Below, piece after piece: positions 28,454-36,155 of a stretch of 36,973 bases of DNA (its first letter is position 1; every line of letters starts with the position of its first letter). Where the stretch lies: assembly GCA_026981855.1 (NCBI GenBank), contig JALSIB010000056.1:1-36973 (forward strand), in the 5' to 3' direction. This stretch comes from Methylothermaceae bacterium (GTDB lineage: Bacteria > Pseudomonadota > Gammaproteobacteria > Methylococcales > Methylothermaceae). The notes below the pieces were generated by a model. It did not search any database, was not told the DNA's origin, and saw only the letters and a program-made list of their open reading frames with translations. A program made the position numbers and the translations under genes.

Positions 28454-29814
28454 AGATCGACCGCAAGATTCATCAACAAATCCGGCTGCAAAATCTTCTC
28501 TTCACCCTGCTGTTCCTGATCCTGGTGGGGTTGCTGGGATGGCTGTCACAACGCTACTTCCTGGAATGGGACTGGACCGCGGCCGGCCGCCACAGTCTTT
28601 CCGAAGCAAGCCGCAAAACCCTGGACAAGCTGGCGGGCCCGGTCAAAGTCACGGTCTATGCCCGGGAAAACAACGAACTGCGCCAGCGCATTGACGACCT
28701 GCTCGCCCCCTACCGGCGTTACAAGCCGGATCTCGAAATCGTCTTCGTCAACCCCGATCTCCACCCGGACAAGATCCGTGAGCTGGGCATCACCCTCGAC
28801 GGTGAGCTGGTGATCGAGTACGGGGGGCGCCGGGAAAAGATTCATGATTTGAGCGAACAGGGCATGACCAACGCGCTGCTCCGGCTGGCTCAAAGCCAGG
28901 AAAAGAAAATCCTGTTCCTACAGGGGCATGGGGAACGCGACCCTCTGGGCGATGCCAATTTCGACCTGGGTCAGTTTGGCCATACCCTGCAGCAGCGAGG
29001 AATGCAAATCGAAAAATGGAATCCGGGCAAACAGGCGGCGCTGCCGGAAAATACCACGCTCCTGGTGATCGCCAGTCCCCAGGTGTCCTATTTGCCAGGG
29101 GAAGTGGACATCATCCGTGACTACCTGAAAAAAGGCGGCAACCTGTTGTGGCTCACCGAACCCGGCGATTCCAGAGGATTACGGGATCTGGCGGCATTCC
29201 TGGGAATCACCTTCCTGCCGGGGGTGATCGTCGATACGACTGCAGGTCTTTTGGGAATCGACGACCCCACCTTCGTCGTGGTGGCACAATACCCCATTCA
29301 CCCCGTCACCCGGAATTTCGAGACATTGACCCTTTTCCCCCAGGCCAGAGCCATCGAGGCAGCCAACGAGGAGACCTTCTCGCCTGCCCCTTTCCTTCAG
29401 ACCCTGCCGGGATCCTGGAATGAGACAGACCCCCTTGAAGGCAGGGTCGTTTTTGATCCTGACCGGGGAGAAAAAGAAGGCCCCCTCACGCTGGGCCTCT
29501 CATTGACACGAACGATCGATACCACCCCGGAACAGGCGCCCGGCCAGCAGAGGATCGTCATCATAGGCGACGGCGACTTCCTCTCCAACAGCTATCTTGG
29601 CAATGGCGGCAACCTGGATCTCGGGCTCAACGTAGTGCAGTGGGCGCTCCATAACGACCAACTGATCGACATTCCCGCCAAAACCAACCCCGACACTCGG
29701 CTGACACTTTCCGAACTGACCCTGGCGCTGATAGCGTTCGGCTTCATGATCCTCCTCCCCTTGTCGCTGTTCGGCTTCGGAATGTTCATCTGGTGGCGCC
29801 GGAGGCGGGCATGA
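28450..29814 (+). CDS. GldG-like ABC-associated membrane protein
   Basis: A 454-residue protein anchored by an N-terminal helix (about 15-33) and a C-terminal helix (about 422-447), with a large periplasmic part between. The start of the outer domain (AAGRHSLSEASRKTLDKL) and ILFLQGHGERDPLGD, plus GGNLLWLTEPGD, are typical of the GldG/ABC_transp_aux family. This domain resembles a type 1 glutamine amidotransferase fold without catalytic function. It overlaps the permease gene and the DUF4340 gene by 4 bases. Confidence 0.88.
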   Translation: MKIDRKIHQQIRLQNLLFTLLFLILVGLLGWLSQRYFLEWDWTAAGRHSLSEASRKTLDKLAGPVKVTVYARENNELRQRIDDLLAPYRRYKPDLEIVFVNPDLHPDKIRELGITLDGELVIEYGGRREKIHDLSEQGMTNALLRLAQSQEKKILFLQGHGERDPLGDANFDLGQFGHTLQQRGMQIEKWNPGKQAALPENTTLLVIASPQVSYLPGEVDIIRDYLKKGGNLLWLTEPGDSRGLRDLAAFLGITFLPGVIVDTTAGLLGIDDPTFVVVAQYPIHPVTRNFETLTLFPQARAIEAANEETFSPAPFLQTLPGSWNETDPLEGRVVFDPDRGEKEGPLTLGLSLTRTIDTTPEQAPGQQRIVIIGDGDFLSNSYLGNGGNLDLGLNVVQWALHNDQLIDIPAKTNPDTRLTLSELTLALIAFGFMILLPLSLFGFGMFIWWRRRRA

Positions 29815-30662
29815 GCTTGCGTGGAATGTGGCGGCTCATTGGATCGTTGTCGCTCCTGGTGATCGCTTTGGGGAGTTGGGTTCTGTGGCTGGAAAAGAGA
29901 CCCGCCCCAGAGGAAGCCACCCTCGCCGATCTGGACCCACAATCCATCCAAACCATCGTGATCGAGCGCTCAAACGGCACCATGGCATTTACCCGCCGGG
30001 CCGAAGGCTGGTTCATGCGTAAACCTTTCCAGGCGCCGGCCGATCCCTACCACATGGAGCAGGTCACCGGACTTCCGCGACAAATCAGCCACGCCCGCTA
30101 CCAAATCGAAAAATCCAATCTGGCACAGTTCGAACTGTCGCCGCCCCGCGTCAGCGTCAAACTGAATGACACCCAGTTCCGCTTCGGGATGCAGAATCCC
30201 ATTGACTTTCGCCGCTACGTTCAGGTGGATGACGGCCTGGTCCACTTGACAGACGACACCCTCATGCCACTGCTGAACGCGCCGGCCACCAGCTGGATCG
30301 ACACCAAGCTGCTGCCCTCTTCCGCCATTCGCGAGCTGGAACTGCCGGATTGGCACGTCATGCTCACTGAAAAGGGTGCCTGGACATCCAAGCCTCCGGC
30401 AGACGACACCGCCTTGAGGGAATGGGTGAATGCCTGGCGAAACGCCCGTGCCATCCGGATCACTCCCTTCGAGCAAGAGATACCGGCGGATGCGCCGGTC
30501 ATCAAAGTCCGGCTGATGAATTCGACGATCGAATTCAGGGTACTGCAACAAGAACCTGAATTGATTCTGCTCCGGCCGGACTTGGGGTTGCGCTATCACT
30601 TCTATGCCCATACCGGTCGCCGGTTGCTCGCCCCCGGCGGCGAGGCCGAAAATTCCTCCTGA
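29811..30662 (+). CDS. DUF4340 domain protein
   Basis: A 283-residue protein with one N-terminal membrane helix (about 8-27) and a periplasmic remainder rich in beta strands. DUF4340 proteins regularly follow GldA/F/G-like genes, and the whole set is believed to work together at the envelope. The regions TIVIERSNGTMAFTRR and GWFMRKPF fit the DUF4340 repeat. The stop shares a base with the mutM start (TGATG). Function unknown. Confidence 0.82.
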   Translation: MSLRGMWRLIGSLSLLVIALGSWVLWLEKRPAPEEATLADLDPQSIQTIVIERSNGTMAFTRRAEGWFMRKPFQAPADPYHMEQVTGLPRQISHARYQIEKSNLAQFELSPPRVSVKLNDTQFRFGMQNPIDFRRYVQVDDGLVHLTDDTLMPLLNAPATSWIDTKLLPSSAIRELELPDWHVMLTEKGAWTSKPPADDTALREWVNAWRNARAIRITPFEQEIPADAPVIKVRLMNSTIEFRVLQQEPELILLRPDLGLRYHFYAHTGRRLLAPGGEAENSS

Positions 30663-31477
30663 TGCCCGAACTGCCAGAGGTGGAAACGACCGTTCGGGGG
30701 CTCGCCCCTCTGATCGAGGGCCGTCATTTCACCCGGATCGAAATCCATCAACCCAGGCTACGCTGGCCCGTTCCCGGGAATCTGGAACGGCAGCTGTCTC
30801 ACCGGCCGATCCTGAATATCGGGCGGAGAGGAAAGTACCTGCTGCTCGAAACCGGCCAAGGAACCCTCATCATCCATCTTGGAATGTCCGGTAGTCTCAG
30901 AATCTCCGAGGTGGCAACCGAACTGCGCAAGCACGATCATGCGGTATTCCATCTCGATGACGGCAGGCGCCTGATCTTTCACGACCCCAGACGGTTCGGG
31001 GCGCTCCTGTGGACGGAATCTCCCGCCGGGGAACACCCGCTGCTGAAATCCCTGGGACTGGAACCCTTTGACGATCTTTTCGATGGAACCTGGCTCCACC
31101 GGAAAGCCCAAAGCAGCCGGTGCCCGGTAAAATCCCTGATCATGAACCAACAGGTGGTGGTGGGCGTAGGAAACATCTACGCCAACGAGGCCCTGTTTGT
31201 TGCCGGAATCAGACCGGACAGGATTGCCAGGACGATCGCCAGAAAACGCTACGACAGGCTTTGCAAGGCGATCTGCGAGGTTTTGTCGCAAGCGATCGAT
31301 CAGGGTGGAACCACCCTGCGCGATTTCACCAACGAAAAAGGCCAGCCTGGATATTTCCAGCTGGCCCTGAACGTCTATGGCAGAGGCAACCTGCCTTGCC
31401 CCGCTTGCGGTACTCCGATCCGGGTCACGAGAACAGGGCAACGGACGACTTATTACTGCCCGCGCTGCCAGCGATAA
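30662..31477 (+). CDS. mutM: Formamidopyrimidine-DNA glycosylase
   Basis: A 271-residue bifunctional base-excision enzyme that removes 8-oxoguanine and opens the DNA strand. The catalytic Pro2-Glu3 (MPELPEVETT), K58 (GRRGKYLLLE), the H2TH motif (VVVGVGNIYANEALF) and a C-terminal zinc finger CPAC...CPRC are all present. It is fused by overlap to the DUF4340 gene, so its expression may depend on the upstream operon. Convergent with the next gene, 30 bases apart. Confidence 0.96.
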   Translation: MPELPEVETTVRGLAPLIEGRHFTRIEIHQPRLRWPVPGNLERQLSHRPILNIGRRGKYLLLETGQGTLIIHLGMSGSLRISEVATELRKHDHAVFHLDDGRRLIFHDPRRFGALLWTESPAGEHPLLKSLGLEPFDDLFDGTWLHRKAQSSRCPVKSLIMNQQVVVGVGNIYANEALFVAGIRPDRIARTIARKRYDRLCKAICEVLSQAIDQGGTTLRDFTNEKGQPGYFQLALNVYGRGNLPCPACGTPIRVTRTGQRTTYYCPRCQR

Positions 31478-31507
31478 ATCACGGGGTACCCCGGGTGGAG
31501 GATCACC

Positions 31508-32317
31508 TCAGAACGAGAATTCTTCCTCCAGGTCCGGCGCTTCCTGCTGGGCCTCTCCCGCCGGGAGCAATTCCTCGGCCCCCGATTCCATTTCTTCCAG
31601 TTTGTCTTCGAAACGCGAACCGGTATCGATACTGACGAAAGCACCTTTGAGCAGCGTCATCCTGTGTCCGGGGGCAACGAAGCTGAATTCCAGCCTGGCC
31701 TTCAGAGTACGGGAACCTGCGATCAGATAGCGTTTCTTGCCTTTGTACTCGAACAGGGCACTGTCGGTATCCTCGCCGACCTCGTGTTCCAAGGCGTCGG
31801 CGATCGGATCCTCCTGCCCTCCCTGGGAAAAAAAGCCGATGAAATGAACCTTGTCACCGGTCGCCACACCGACGCCCGTCTCGGTGGTAAAAAAACCGTC
31901 AATTTTGGCCCGCGCCATGACTTTTCCCACAGGACCTGGTGGAAACGTATGCCGGAATTCTATGACCACTTTATCCGGAAGGCCGCCGCTGGACAGGTCA
32001 TTCGCGGCCCCGGCTGCGGCGTCAGCCTGAATCTGCCCGTTGGGACCGGGCTGGCTGACGGCATTCGTGGCCACGAAGGTGGCATTGCGCAACGCCAGCA
32101 CGTCTTCCCTGGCGTCGCTGAAACAAATCAACGGCGTTTTCCCCGCCTCGCTGGCCTCTATCCTGACGCCAGGATACTCTCCAGAAATATCGATACAGGT
32201 ACTCCCATCCGCCACCGGAAGGAGGGTCGTTCCCTGAACGGTCGCCTCGACAGCGTGCGCTGCCATACTGCCACTCATCAGCGCCGCACATCCTAAACCC
32301 ATCATGGTTTTGAGCAT
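31508..32317 (-). CDS. Secreted protein of unknown function
   Basis: A 269-residue protein with a typical signal peptide (1-22, cut after AAHA). The mature part has two cysteines about 24 residues apart (STCIDIS, PLICFSD) that could form one disulfide, beta-strand-rich segments (VVIEFRHTFPPG, ARAKIDGFFTT, ARLEFSFVAPG), and an acidic end (EEMESG, DLEEEFSF). It is not a recognised family to me. ATG 32317 has GGGGGA upstream; the longer frame from 32521 lacks coding look. It lies downstream of SQR in the same direction but 222 bases away, with its own possible -10 (TATAGT, minus strand near 32360). Confidence 0.75.
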   Translation of the reverse strand: MLKTMMGLGCAALMSGSMAAHAVEATVQGTTLLPVADGSTCIDISGEYPGVRIEASEAGKTPLICFSDAREDVLALRNATFVATNAVSQPGPNGQIQADAAAGAANDLSSGGLPDKVVIEFRHTFPPGPVGKVMARAKIDGFFTTETGVGVATGDKVHFIGFFSQGGQEDPIADALEHEVGEDTDSALFEYKGKKRYLIAGSRTLKARLEFSFVAPGHRMTLLKGAFVSIDTGSRFEDKLEEMESGAEELLPAGEAQQEAPDLEEEFSF

Positions 32318-32539
32318 GGATCCCCCAACAAGATTAATTTGCCATGATCTGTACTTGAAAACTATAGCATCATCCCTGCTGAACGCGAATTTCAATCCGT
32401 CGACAGGCACCTCCGCATCATTCAAACATGCAGCGCCTTGACCAAGAGACAGGTGGTCCGATTCGAAAACCTCGCCGGCCTCCCTGCCGGCTGTGAAATA
32501 TCCGGGCCAGCACCGTAGCAACCTTACCTGTCTGCGGCT

Positions 32540-33757
32540 TCAGCCCAAAGGCCACATTTGGGTATCGCCACCTTTCAACAGTACGTTCCAGTAATACCAG
32601 GGCAGGAAGTATTTCTTGAACCAGTACATGCTGCGCCGTTCCTTGCTTTGATCGATCGGAAACGTTTCCTTGGGCTGCAGATTGTAATCGAATTCAGCCA
32701 ATACCAGTTTCCCATAGCCGGTGATGAGAGGGCAGGAAGCATAACCATCGTAGGCCGCGATGCCTTTACCCCCCCCAATATCGGTCAACAGGTTACTGAC
32801 CACGACGTAGGTCTGGCTGCGGGCGGCCGCAGCAGTCTTCGAATTGGGCGTGTTGGTACAGTCCCCCAGCCCATAGATGTTATCGAACTTGGTATGCCGC
32901 AGGGTGTGGGGGTCGACATCCATCCACCCCGCCTCATCCCCCAGGGGAGACCCCTTGAGAAACGCAGGTGGGCGCATGGGGGGGGTCACGTGGAGGAAGT
33001 CGAAGGCGTGAGTCTGGGTTTCACCGGTTCCGACATGCTCGAAGGTCGCCTCTTTCTTGTCTCCGTCCACCGCCACCAAATGATGCTGATAATGGGTTTC
33101 GATGGCCTTGCGCTTGAGCACCTCGTTCAATGTCTTGGCATACCGCTTGACGGGGAAGATACCGGGAGCGGCGGAAAAGAACAATTGCTTGGTCTTGCCC
33201 CGGACATTGCGTTTGCGCCAGGCATCATCGGCAAGATAGGTGATCTTCTGCGCTGCCCCCGGACATTTGAAAGGGGGCTTTGGCTGGGTGAAGATGGCCG
33301 TTCCACCGGAAAAATTCTTGATCGCCTCCCAAACCAGCGGAGCCAGATCGTAGTCATAAATGGAAACCACGCCGATATTCTTCTGTAGCGCGTCCTCCAA
33401 CCCCGGAATCGCGTCCCACGCGATTTCGATACCGGCCGCCACGACCAGATACTCGTAGCGGATTTGCTTTCCCGAAGTGGTGGTCAGGCTATTATGATCG
33501 GGATCGAAAGCGGCGGCGCCGTCGTGAATCCAGTCGACCCCCTGCGGTATCACCTTGTCCATGGGCCGCCAGGTCGCCTTGGGCTTCATCTCCCCCGCTC
33601 CCACCAAGGTCCAGCCGGGTTGATAATAATGGGCATCCCGGGGTTCGAGAATCGCGACATCCAGGGACTCGTCCATTTTTTTCAGATGAGCCGCCACCGC
33701 CACACCGGCGGTACCGGCACCTATGATGACCACTTTGTGTGAAACCGTTTCAGCCAT
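32540..33757 (-). CDS. sqr: Sulfide:quinone oxidoreductase, type II (HMT2/SQOR-like)
   Basis: A 405-residue FAD flavoprotein that oxidises sulfide and passes electrons to quinone at the inner membrane. The FAD fold is at 9-22 (VVIIGAGTAGVAVA), HYYQPGWTLVGAG (43-55) is the type II hallmark, and the two redox cysteines are C165 (FKCPGAAQK) and C342 (YASCPLITGYGK). The second Rossmann-type GLGDC is at 296-300. The C-terminal WYYWNVLLKG likely contacts the membrane. Unlike type I SQR, only two active-site cysteines are obvious. A very strong GAGGAGGT ribosome site precedes ATG 33757. It follows regA by 92 bases, so redox regulation is plausible. Confidence 0.9.
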   Translation of the reverse strand: MAETVSHKVVIIGAGTAGVAVAAHLKKMDESLDVAILEPRDAHYYQPGWTLVGAGEMKPKATWRPMDKVIPQGVDWIHDGAAAFDPDHNSLTTTSGKQIRYEYLVVAAGIEIAWDAIPGLEDALQKNIGVVSIYDYDLAPLVWEAIKNFSGGTAIFTQPKPPFKCPGAAQKITYLADDAWRKRNVRGKTKQLFFSAAPGIFPVKRYAKTLNEVLKRKAIETHYQHHLVAVDGDKKEATFEHVGTGETQTHAFDFLHVTPPMRPPAFLKGSPLGDEAGWMDVDPHTLRHTKFDNIYGLGDCTNTPNSKTAAAARSQTYVVVSNLLTDIGGGKGIAAYDGYASCPLITGYGKLVLAEFDYNLQPKETFPIDQSKERRSMYWFKKYFLPWYYWNVLLKGGDTQMWPLG

Positions 33758-33817
33758 TGGTTCTTACCTCCTCGTTCTTTTTTATACGTTATGGATCTGA
33801 AAATAGAACCATATCAC

Positions 33818-33846
33818 ATAATACCCTGCCTGCCCGGGCACTCCAA
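33818..33846 (-). promoter_or_regulatory. Candidate promoter of the SQR gene
   Basis: On the minus strand TTGGAG (33846-33841) is followed after 17 bases by TATTAT (33823-33818, one mismatch). The spacer contains the palindrome TGCCCGGGCA. The transcript would carry a leader of about 55 bases with a GAGGAGGT ribosome site. The -35 box is weak, so an activator may be needed. Confidence 0.35.
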
Positions 33847-33849
33847 GCC

Positions 33850-34386
33850 TCATTCCTTCACCGGGCGCTTGTCGAGTTTCCGCTGCAATGTCCTTCTGTG
33901 CATGCCCAAAGCCCTTGCGGCCGCGGATATGTTCCCATCGTGCTCCATCAACACCTTCTGCAGATATTCCCACTCCATTCGCTTGACCGACAATGGCCGG
34001 TCTTTGGGCGCAACGCTTGGATCCCCTTCCTCCTTATGCAAAGCGGCAACGATCTCGTCGGCATCGGCCGGTTTGGTCAGATAATGCACCGCTCCCAGCT
34101 TGATCGCCTCGACAGCGGTCGCGATACTGGCATAGCCTGTCAGCATCACGATGCGGGTATTGGCATCGAGCTGTTTCAATTCCTTGACCAAGACCAACCC
34201 GGACTCATGGCCGATCCTGAGGTCGATCACCGCGTATTCGGGCATATGGCGGGCCGCTTGCTCCAGCCCTTCCTCCAGCGTGCGCGCGGCTATGACCTCA
34301 AACCCGCGCTTACTCAAAGCTCTTTCCAAAACCTGGCAGAAAATTTCATCATCATCCACCAAGAGCAAATGGGGTTTGTCACTCAT
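33850..34386 (-). CDS. regA: RegA/PrrA/ActR-family response regulator
   Basis: A 178-residue redox-response regulator. The receiver domain has the acidic pair at 11-13 (VDDDE), phosphorylation site D55 (YAVIDLRIG), T83 (MLTGYAS) and K105 (LTKPAD). The C-terminal Fis-type helix-turn-helix (about 135-175, NISAAARALGMHRRTLQRKL) binds DNA and is almost invariant in the PrrA/RegA family. It overlaps regB by 8 bases. Its target sites are the GCGNC-N5-GNCGC type, and two perfect or near-perfect such palindromes lie upstream of regB. Confidence 0.95.
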   Translation of the reverse strand: MSDKPHLLLVDDDEIFCQVLERALSKRGFEVIAARTLEEGLEQAARHMPEYAVIDLRIGHESGLVLVKELKQLDANTRIVMLTGYASIATAVEAIKLGAVHYLTKPADADEIVAALHKEEGDPSVAPKDRPLSVKRMEWEYLQKVLMEHDGNISAAARALGMHRRTLQRKLDKRPVKE

Positions 34387-35704
34387 CTCCGTCCTCTCTG
34401 ACCATCAAAGGAAGGACGATCCGGATCACCGTGCCCCCCGCCGGGACCGATCGCATTTCTATGCTTCCTCCCAAACGTTCAATGGTGGCATAGGCCAGGA
34501 ACAACCCCACGCCCAACCCCTGCTTTCTGGAGACCACCGGCTGCTTCCCCAATTTCTCACTCAGCACCGGACTGATACCCGGACCATGATCGATGACAAC
34601 CAGCTCGAGCCTGGCGCGGTTCCAGCGCGCCCGTAATTCTACCCCTTCCGGCGAGACGTCCGCAGCATTGTTGAGAATGTTGATCAAGGCATGACTCAAT
34701 GTCTGTTCCGCAAGAATCAAAGCCTGGGAGTCCGCCTCCTCTCCGACCTGAAACTTCAGCCTGGTTTCCGGCCGTTGCTGCCGCCACTGGCCGACCAGTT
34801 TCTCGAGATATCGCCGGACCTCTTCCACGTGTCCGCCCTCGGCGCGCATATGGCCGGCGGAAGCCGACATCACGGAAAGCGCGTTCTTGCAACGGTCGAT
34901 TTGATCTTTGAAAATCATCAAGTGACGACGCAGATCTTCATGCTCCTTGTCCCCGTATTCTTCCAGGAGCTCCTGGAGCAGAATCGCCATCGTCGCCAAC
35001 GGTGTTCCCATTTCGTGGGCGGCACCGGCGGCCAGCGTTCCCAACGCGACCACCCGCTCGTCCCGCAACCCCTGCTCCCGCACCTCCGCCAGTTTTCGTT
35101 CCCGCTCGCGCAAAGTATTGGCCATTTCCACCACGAAATACGCCACCAGGCCGGCACTGAACACGAAACCGACCCAGGTACCGAACGTATGGAGTTCAAA
35201 CCGGCGCTGGTTGAGGTATTCCGGTGACAAAAGATGGGTGTCCTTGATCTCCGCAACCGGCAAAGGAGGAACAGGTTGATAATGGGTGATCAAAATGGAG
35301 TAACACCCGGTCGTCAGCAACATCATGTACCAGGTGTAGTGCTGCGGCAATACCGTGGCCGTAATGATCAAGGGCAACAACAAAAACCAGGCCATCGGAT
35401 TGGTGGCCCCGCCGGTGAAATACAGCATCACGGCAAGACCGAGCGCATCCAGACACAAGTGGGCAAACAATTCCAGCTCGGTGACGGCCGCAGTTTGCTG
35501 GAGCCTGAACCAGGTCAGACAATTGACCGCCACCATCAGCGCGATGACCCCCCAGAGCGGATCGGTTTCCAGGGGAATTCCAATCCCATACACCGTCACC
35601 AGAATGATCAGGATTTCCGCCGTGATCAAGAGATTACGCAACACGAACAGCCAGCGGAGATTTCTGCCGGCGGCATGGCTGGAGTTCAAGGGAAGGTGCA
35701 ACAT
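34379..35704 (-). CDS. regB: RegB/PrrB-family redox sensor histidine kinase
   Basis: A 441-residue membrane kinase. Six hydrophobic segments span about 18-193; the quinone-binding heptad GGxxNPx appears as GGATNPM (98-104). The H-box is AAGAAHEMGTPL with H230, and the redox-active cysteine of RegB corresponds to C272 in DQIDRCKNAL. Catalytic ATPase motifs are NILNNAAD and DHGPGIS. It senses aerobic respiration through the quinone pool and phosphorylates RegA. I chose ATG 35704 (MLHLPLNS) as the family start; an ATG at 35770 would add 22 residues and would cover the palindromic operator. Confidence 0.92.
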   Translation of the reverse strand: MLHLPLNSSHAAGRNLRWLFVLRNLLITAEILIILVTVYGIGIPLETDPLWGVIALMVAVNCLTWFRLQQTAAVTELELFAHLCLDALGLAVMLYFTGGATNPMAWFLLLPLIITATVLPQHYTWYMMLLTTGCYSILITHYQPVPPLPVAEIKDTHLLSPEYLNQRRFELHTFGTWVGFVFSAGLVAYFVVEMANTLRERERKLAEVREQGLRDERVVALGTLAAGAAHEMGTPLATMAILLQELLEEYGDKEHEDLRRHLMIFKDQIDRCKNALSVMSASAGHMRAEGGHVEEVRRYLEKLVGQWRQQRPETRLKFQVGEEADSQALILAEQTLSHALINILNNAADVSPEGVELRARWNRARLELVVIDHGPGISPVLSEKLGKQPVVSRKQGLGVGLFLAYATIERLGGSIEMRSVPAGGTVIRIVLPLMVREDGDE

Positions 35705-35755
35705 CTGTCGTCGATCCTGAAAGGGTGATGCCCGATTCGATAAGGTGTGCCACCT

Positions 35756-35770
35756 GCGACAATTTGTCAC
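35756..35770. promoter_or_regulatory. Palindromic RegA/PrrA-type operator 1
   Basis: GCGACAATTTGTCAC, a 7-base inverted repeat about one central base with a single mismatch. It matches GCGNC-N5-GNCGC, the PrrA/RegA recognition form, except in the outer base. It lies 52 bases upstream of regB and about 44 bases (centre) upstream of the predicted start of small RNA 1, so it could control both directions. Confidence 0.6.
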
Positions 35771-35794
35771 ATTCTAAAGTTCGATCTCAGGGGC

Positions 35795-35800
35795 TATCAT
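35795..35800 (+). promoter_or_regulatory. Predicted -10 box of small RNA 1
   Basis: TATCAT, at offset 40 from the start of operator 1. The -35 region (near 35772) is poor, as expected of an activator-dependent promoter. The second unit has its -10 box at exactly the same offset. Confidence 0.45.
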
Positions 35801-35806
35801 TAGCAT

Positions 35807-35902
35807 CAAGGTAATTGCTCATTACCTCTAGTCTCGCGTTGCTTCAAGCGTGCGATACTTTCCTCCTCTTGTGCAGGGAGTTCCACTCCCTGCAAGTTTT
35901 CT
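35807..35902 (+). ncRNA. Candidate small RNA 1 with CCUCCUC motif
   Basis: No protein frame is convincing here. Predicted transcript of about 95 bases: a 5' hairpin AGGTAAT-TGCTC-ATTACCT (35809-35827), a second imperfect hairpin closed by TCGC/GCGA (35834-35855), the single-stranded motif CCTCCTCTT (35862-35870), and an intrinsic terminator. The order hairpin, hairpin, CCUCCUC, terminator is repeated in the next unit, with the shared words GTGCRATACT and CCTCCTCTT. CCUCCUC motifs in known small RNAs (for example the Rhodobacter CcsR RNAs) pair with Shine-Dalgarno sequences or bind anti-Shine-Dalgarno competitors. Start inferred from the -10 box. Confidence 0.6.
35872..35902 (+). terminator. 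Intrinsic terminator of small RNA 1
   Basis: Perfect 9-base-pair stem TGCAGGGAG/CTCCCTGCA with a TTCCA loop (35872-35894), then AGTTTTCT. The T-run is short and interrupted. Confidence 0.65.
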
Positions 35903-35929
35903 CCCCCTGCTCAATTCTATTGCCCCCAT

Positions 35930-35944
35930 GCGACAATTTGTCGC
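35930..35944. promoter_or_regulatory. Palindromic RegA/PrrA-type operator 2
   Basis: GCGACAATTTGTCGC, a perfect 7-base inverted repeat about one base; it fits GCGNC-N5-GNCGC exactly and equals operator 1 in 14 of 15 bases. The centre lies about 44 bases before the predicted start of small RNA 2, a class II activator position. Confidence 0.65.
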
Positions 35945-35968
35945 ATTTTCAAAACAATACCGCTCTGC

Positions 35969-35974
35969 TAGGAT
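35969..35974 (+). promoter_or_regulatory. Predicted extended -10 box of small RNA 2
   Basis: TAGGAT preceded by TG and one base (TGCTAGGAT), at offset 40 from operator 2. The -35 region is weak. Confidence 0.45.
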
Positions 35975-35980
35975 ATTTAT

Positions 35981-36071
35981 GTGTTCGGCTGAAACCCGAA
36001 CCGAATATTGCATGACAGTAGTGCAATACTCCTCCTCTTTGACAGCAGGGCTTTACCCTGCTGTTTTTTTT
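35981..36071 (+). ncRNA. Candidate small RNA 2 with CCUCCUC motif
   Basis: Predicted transcript of about 90 bases: 5' hairpin GTTCGG-loop-CCGAAC (35983-36001), a perfect 7-base-pair hairpin TATTGCA/TGCAATA (36006-36028), the exposed CTCCTCCTCTT (36029-36039), and a strong intrinsic terminator. It is homologous in layout and key words to small RNA 1, which is 174 bases upstream (operator to operator). The sequence between the conserved words has diverged while base pairing is kept, which suggests selected RNA structure. No Shine-Dalgarno or frame supports a peptide. Confidence 0.68.
36042..36071 (+). terminator. Strong intrinsic terminator of small RNA 2
   Basis: Perfect 9-base-pair stem ACAGCAGGG/CCCTGCTGT with a CTTTA loop (36042-36064), followed by an unbroken T-run to 36071. 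Confidence 0.9.
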
Positions 36072-36155
36072 GCGCTCGAGAAAAAACGAAACGCCATCAC
36101 CATCGATCGGCGGAAACGATGGCCGGATGACGACCCCGAAATCAGGAGCAATCCT

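Noticed and set aside
31482-31493. Palindrome CGGGGTACCCCG between mutM and the secreted protein gene as a bidirectional terminator
   Set aside because: It has no loop and no T-run on either side; a chance palindrome is as likely.
32318-32521. N-terminal extension of the secreted protein
   Set aside because: It would remove the clear signal peptide from the N-terminus; the strong GGGGGA ribosome site is at ATG 32317.
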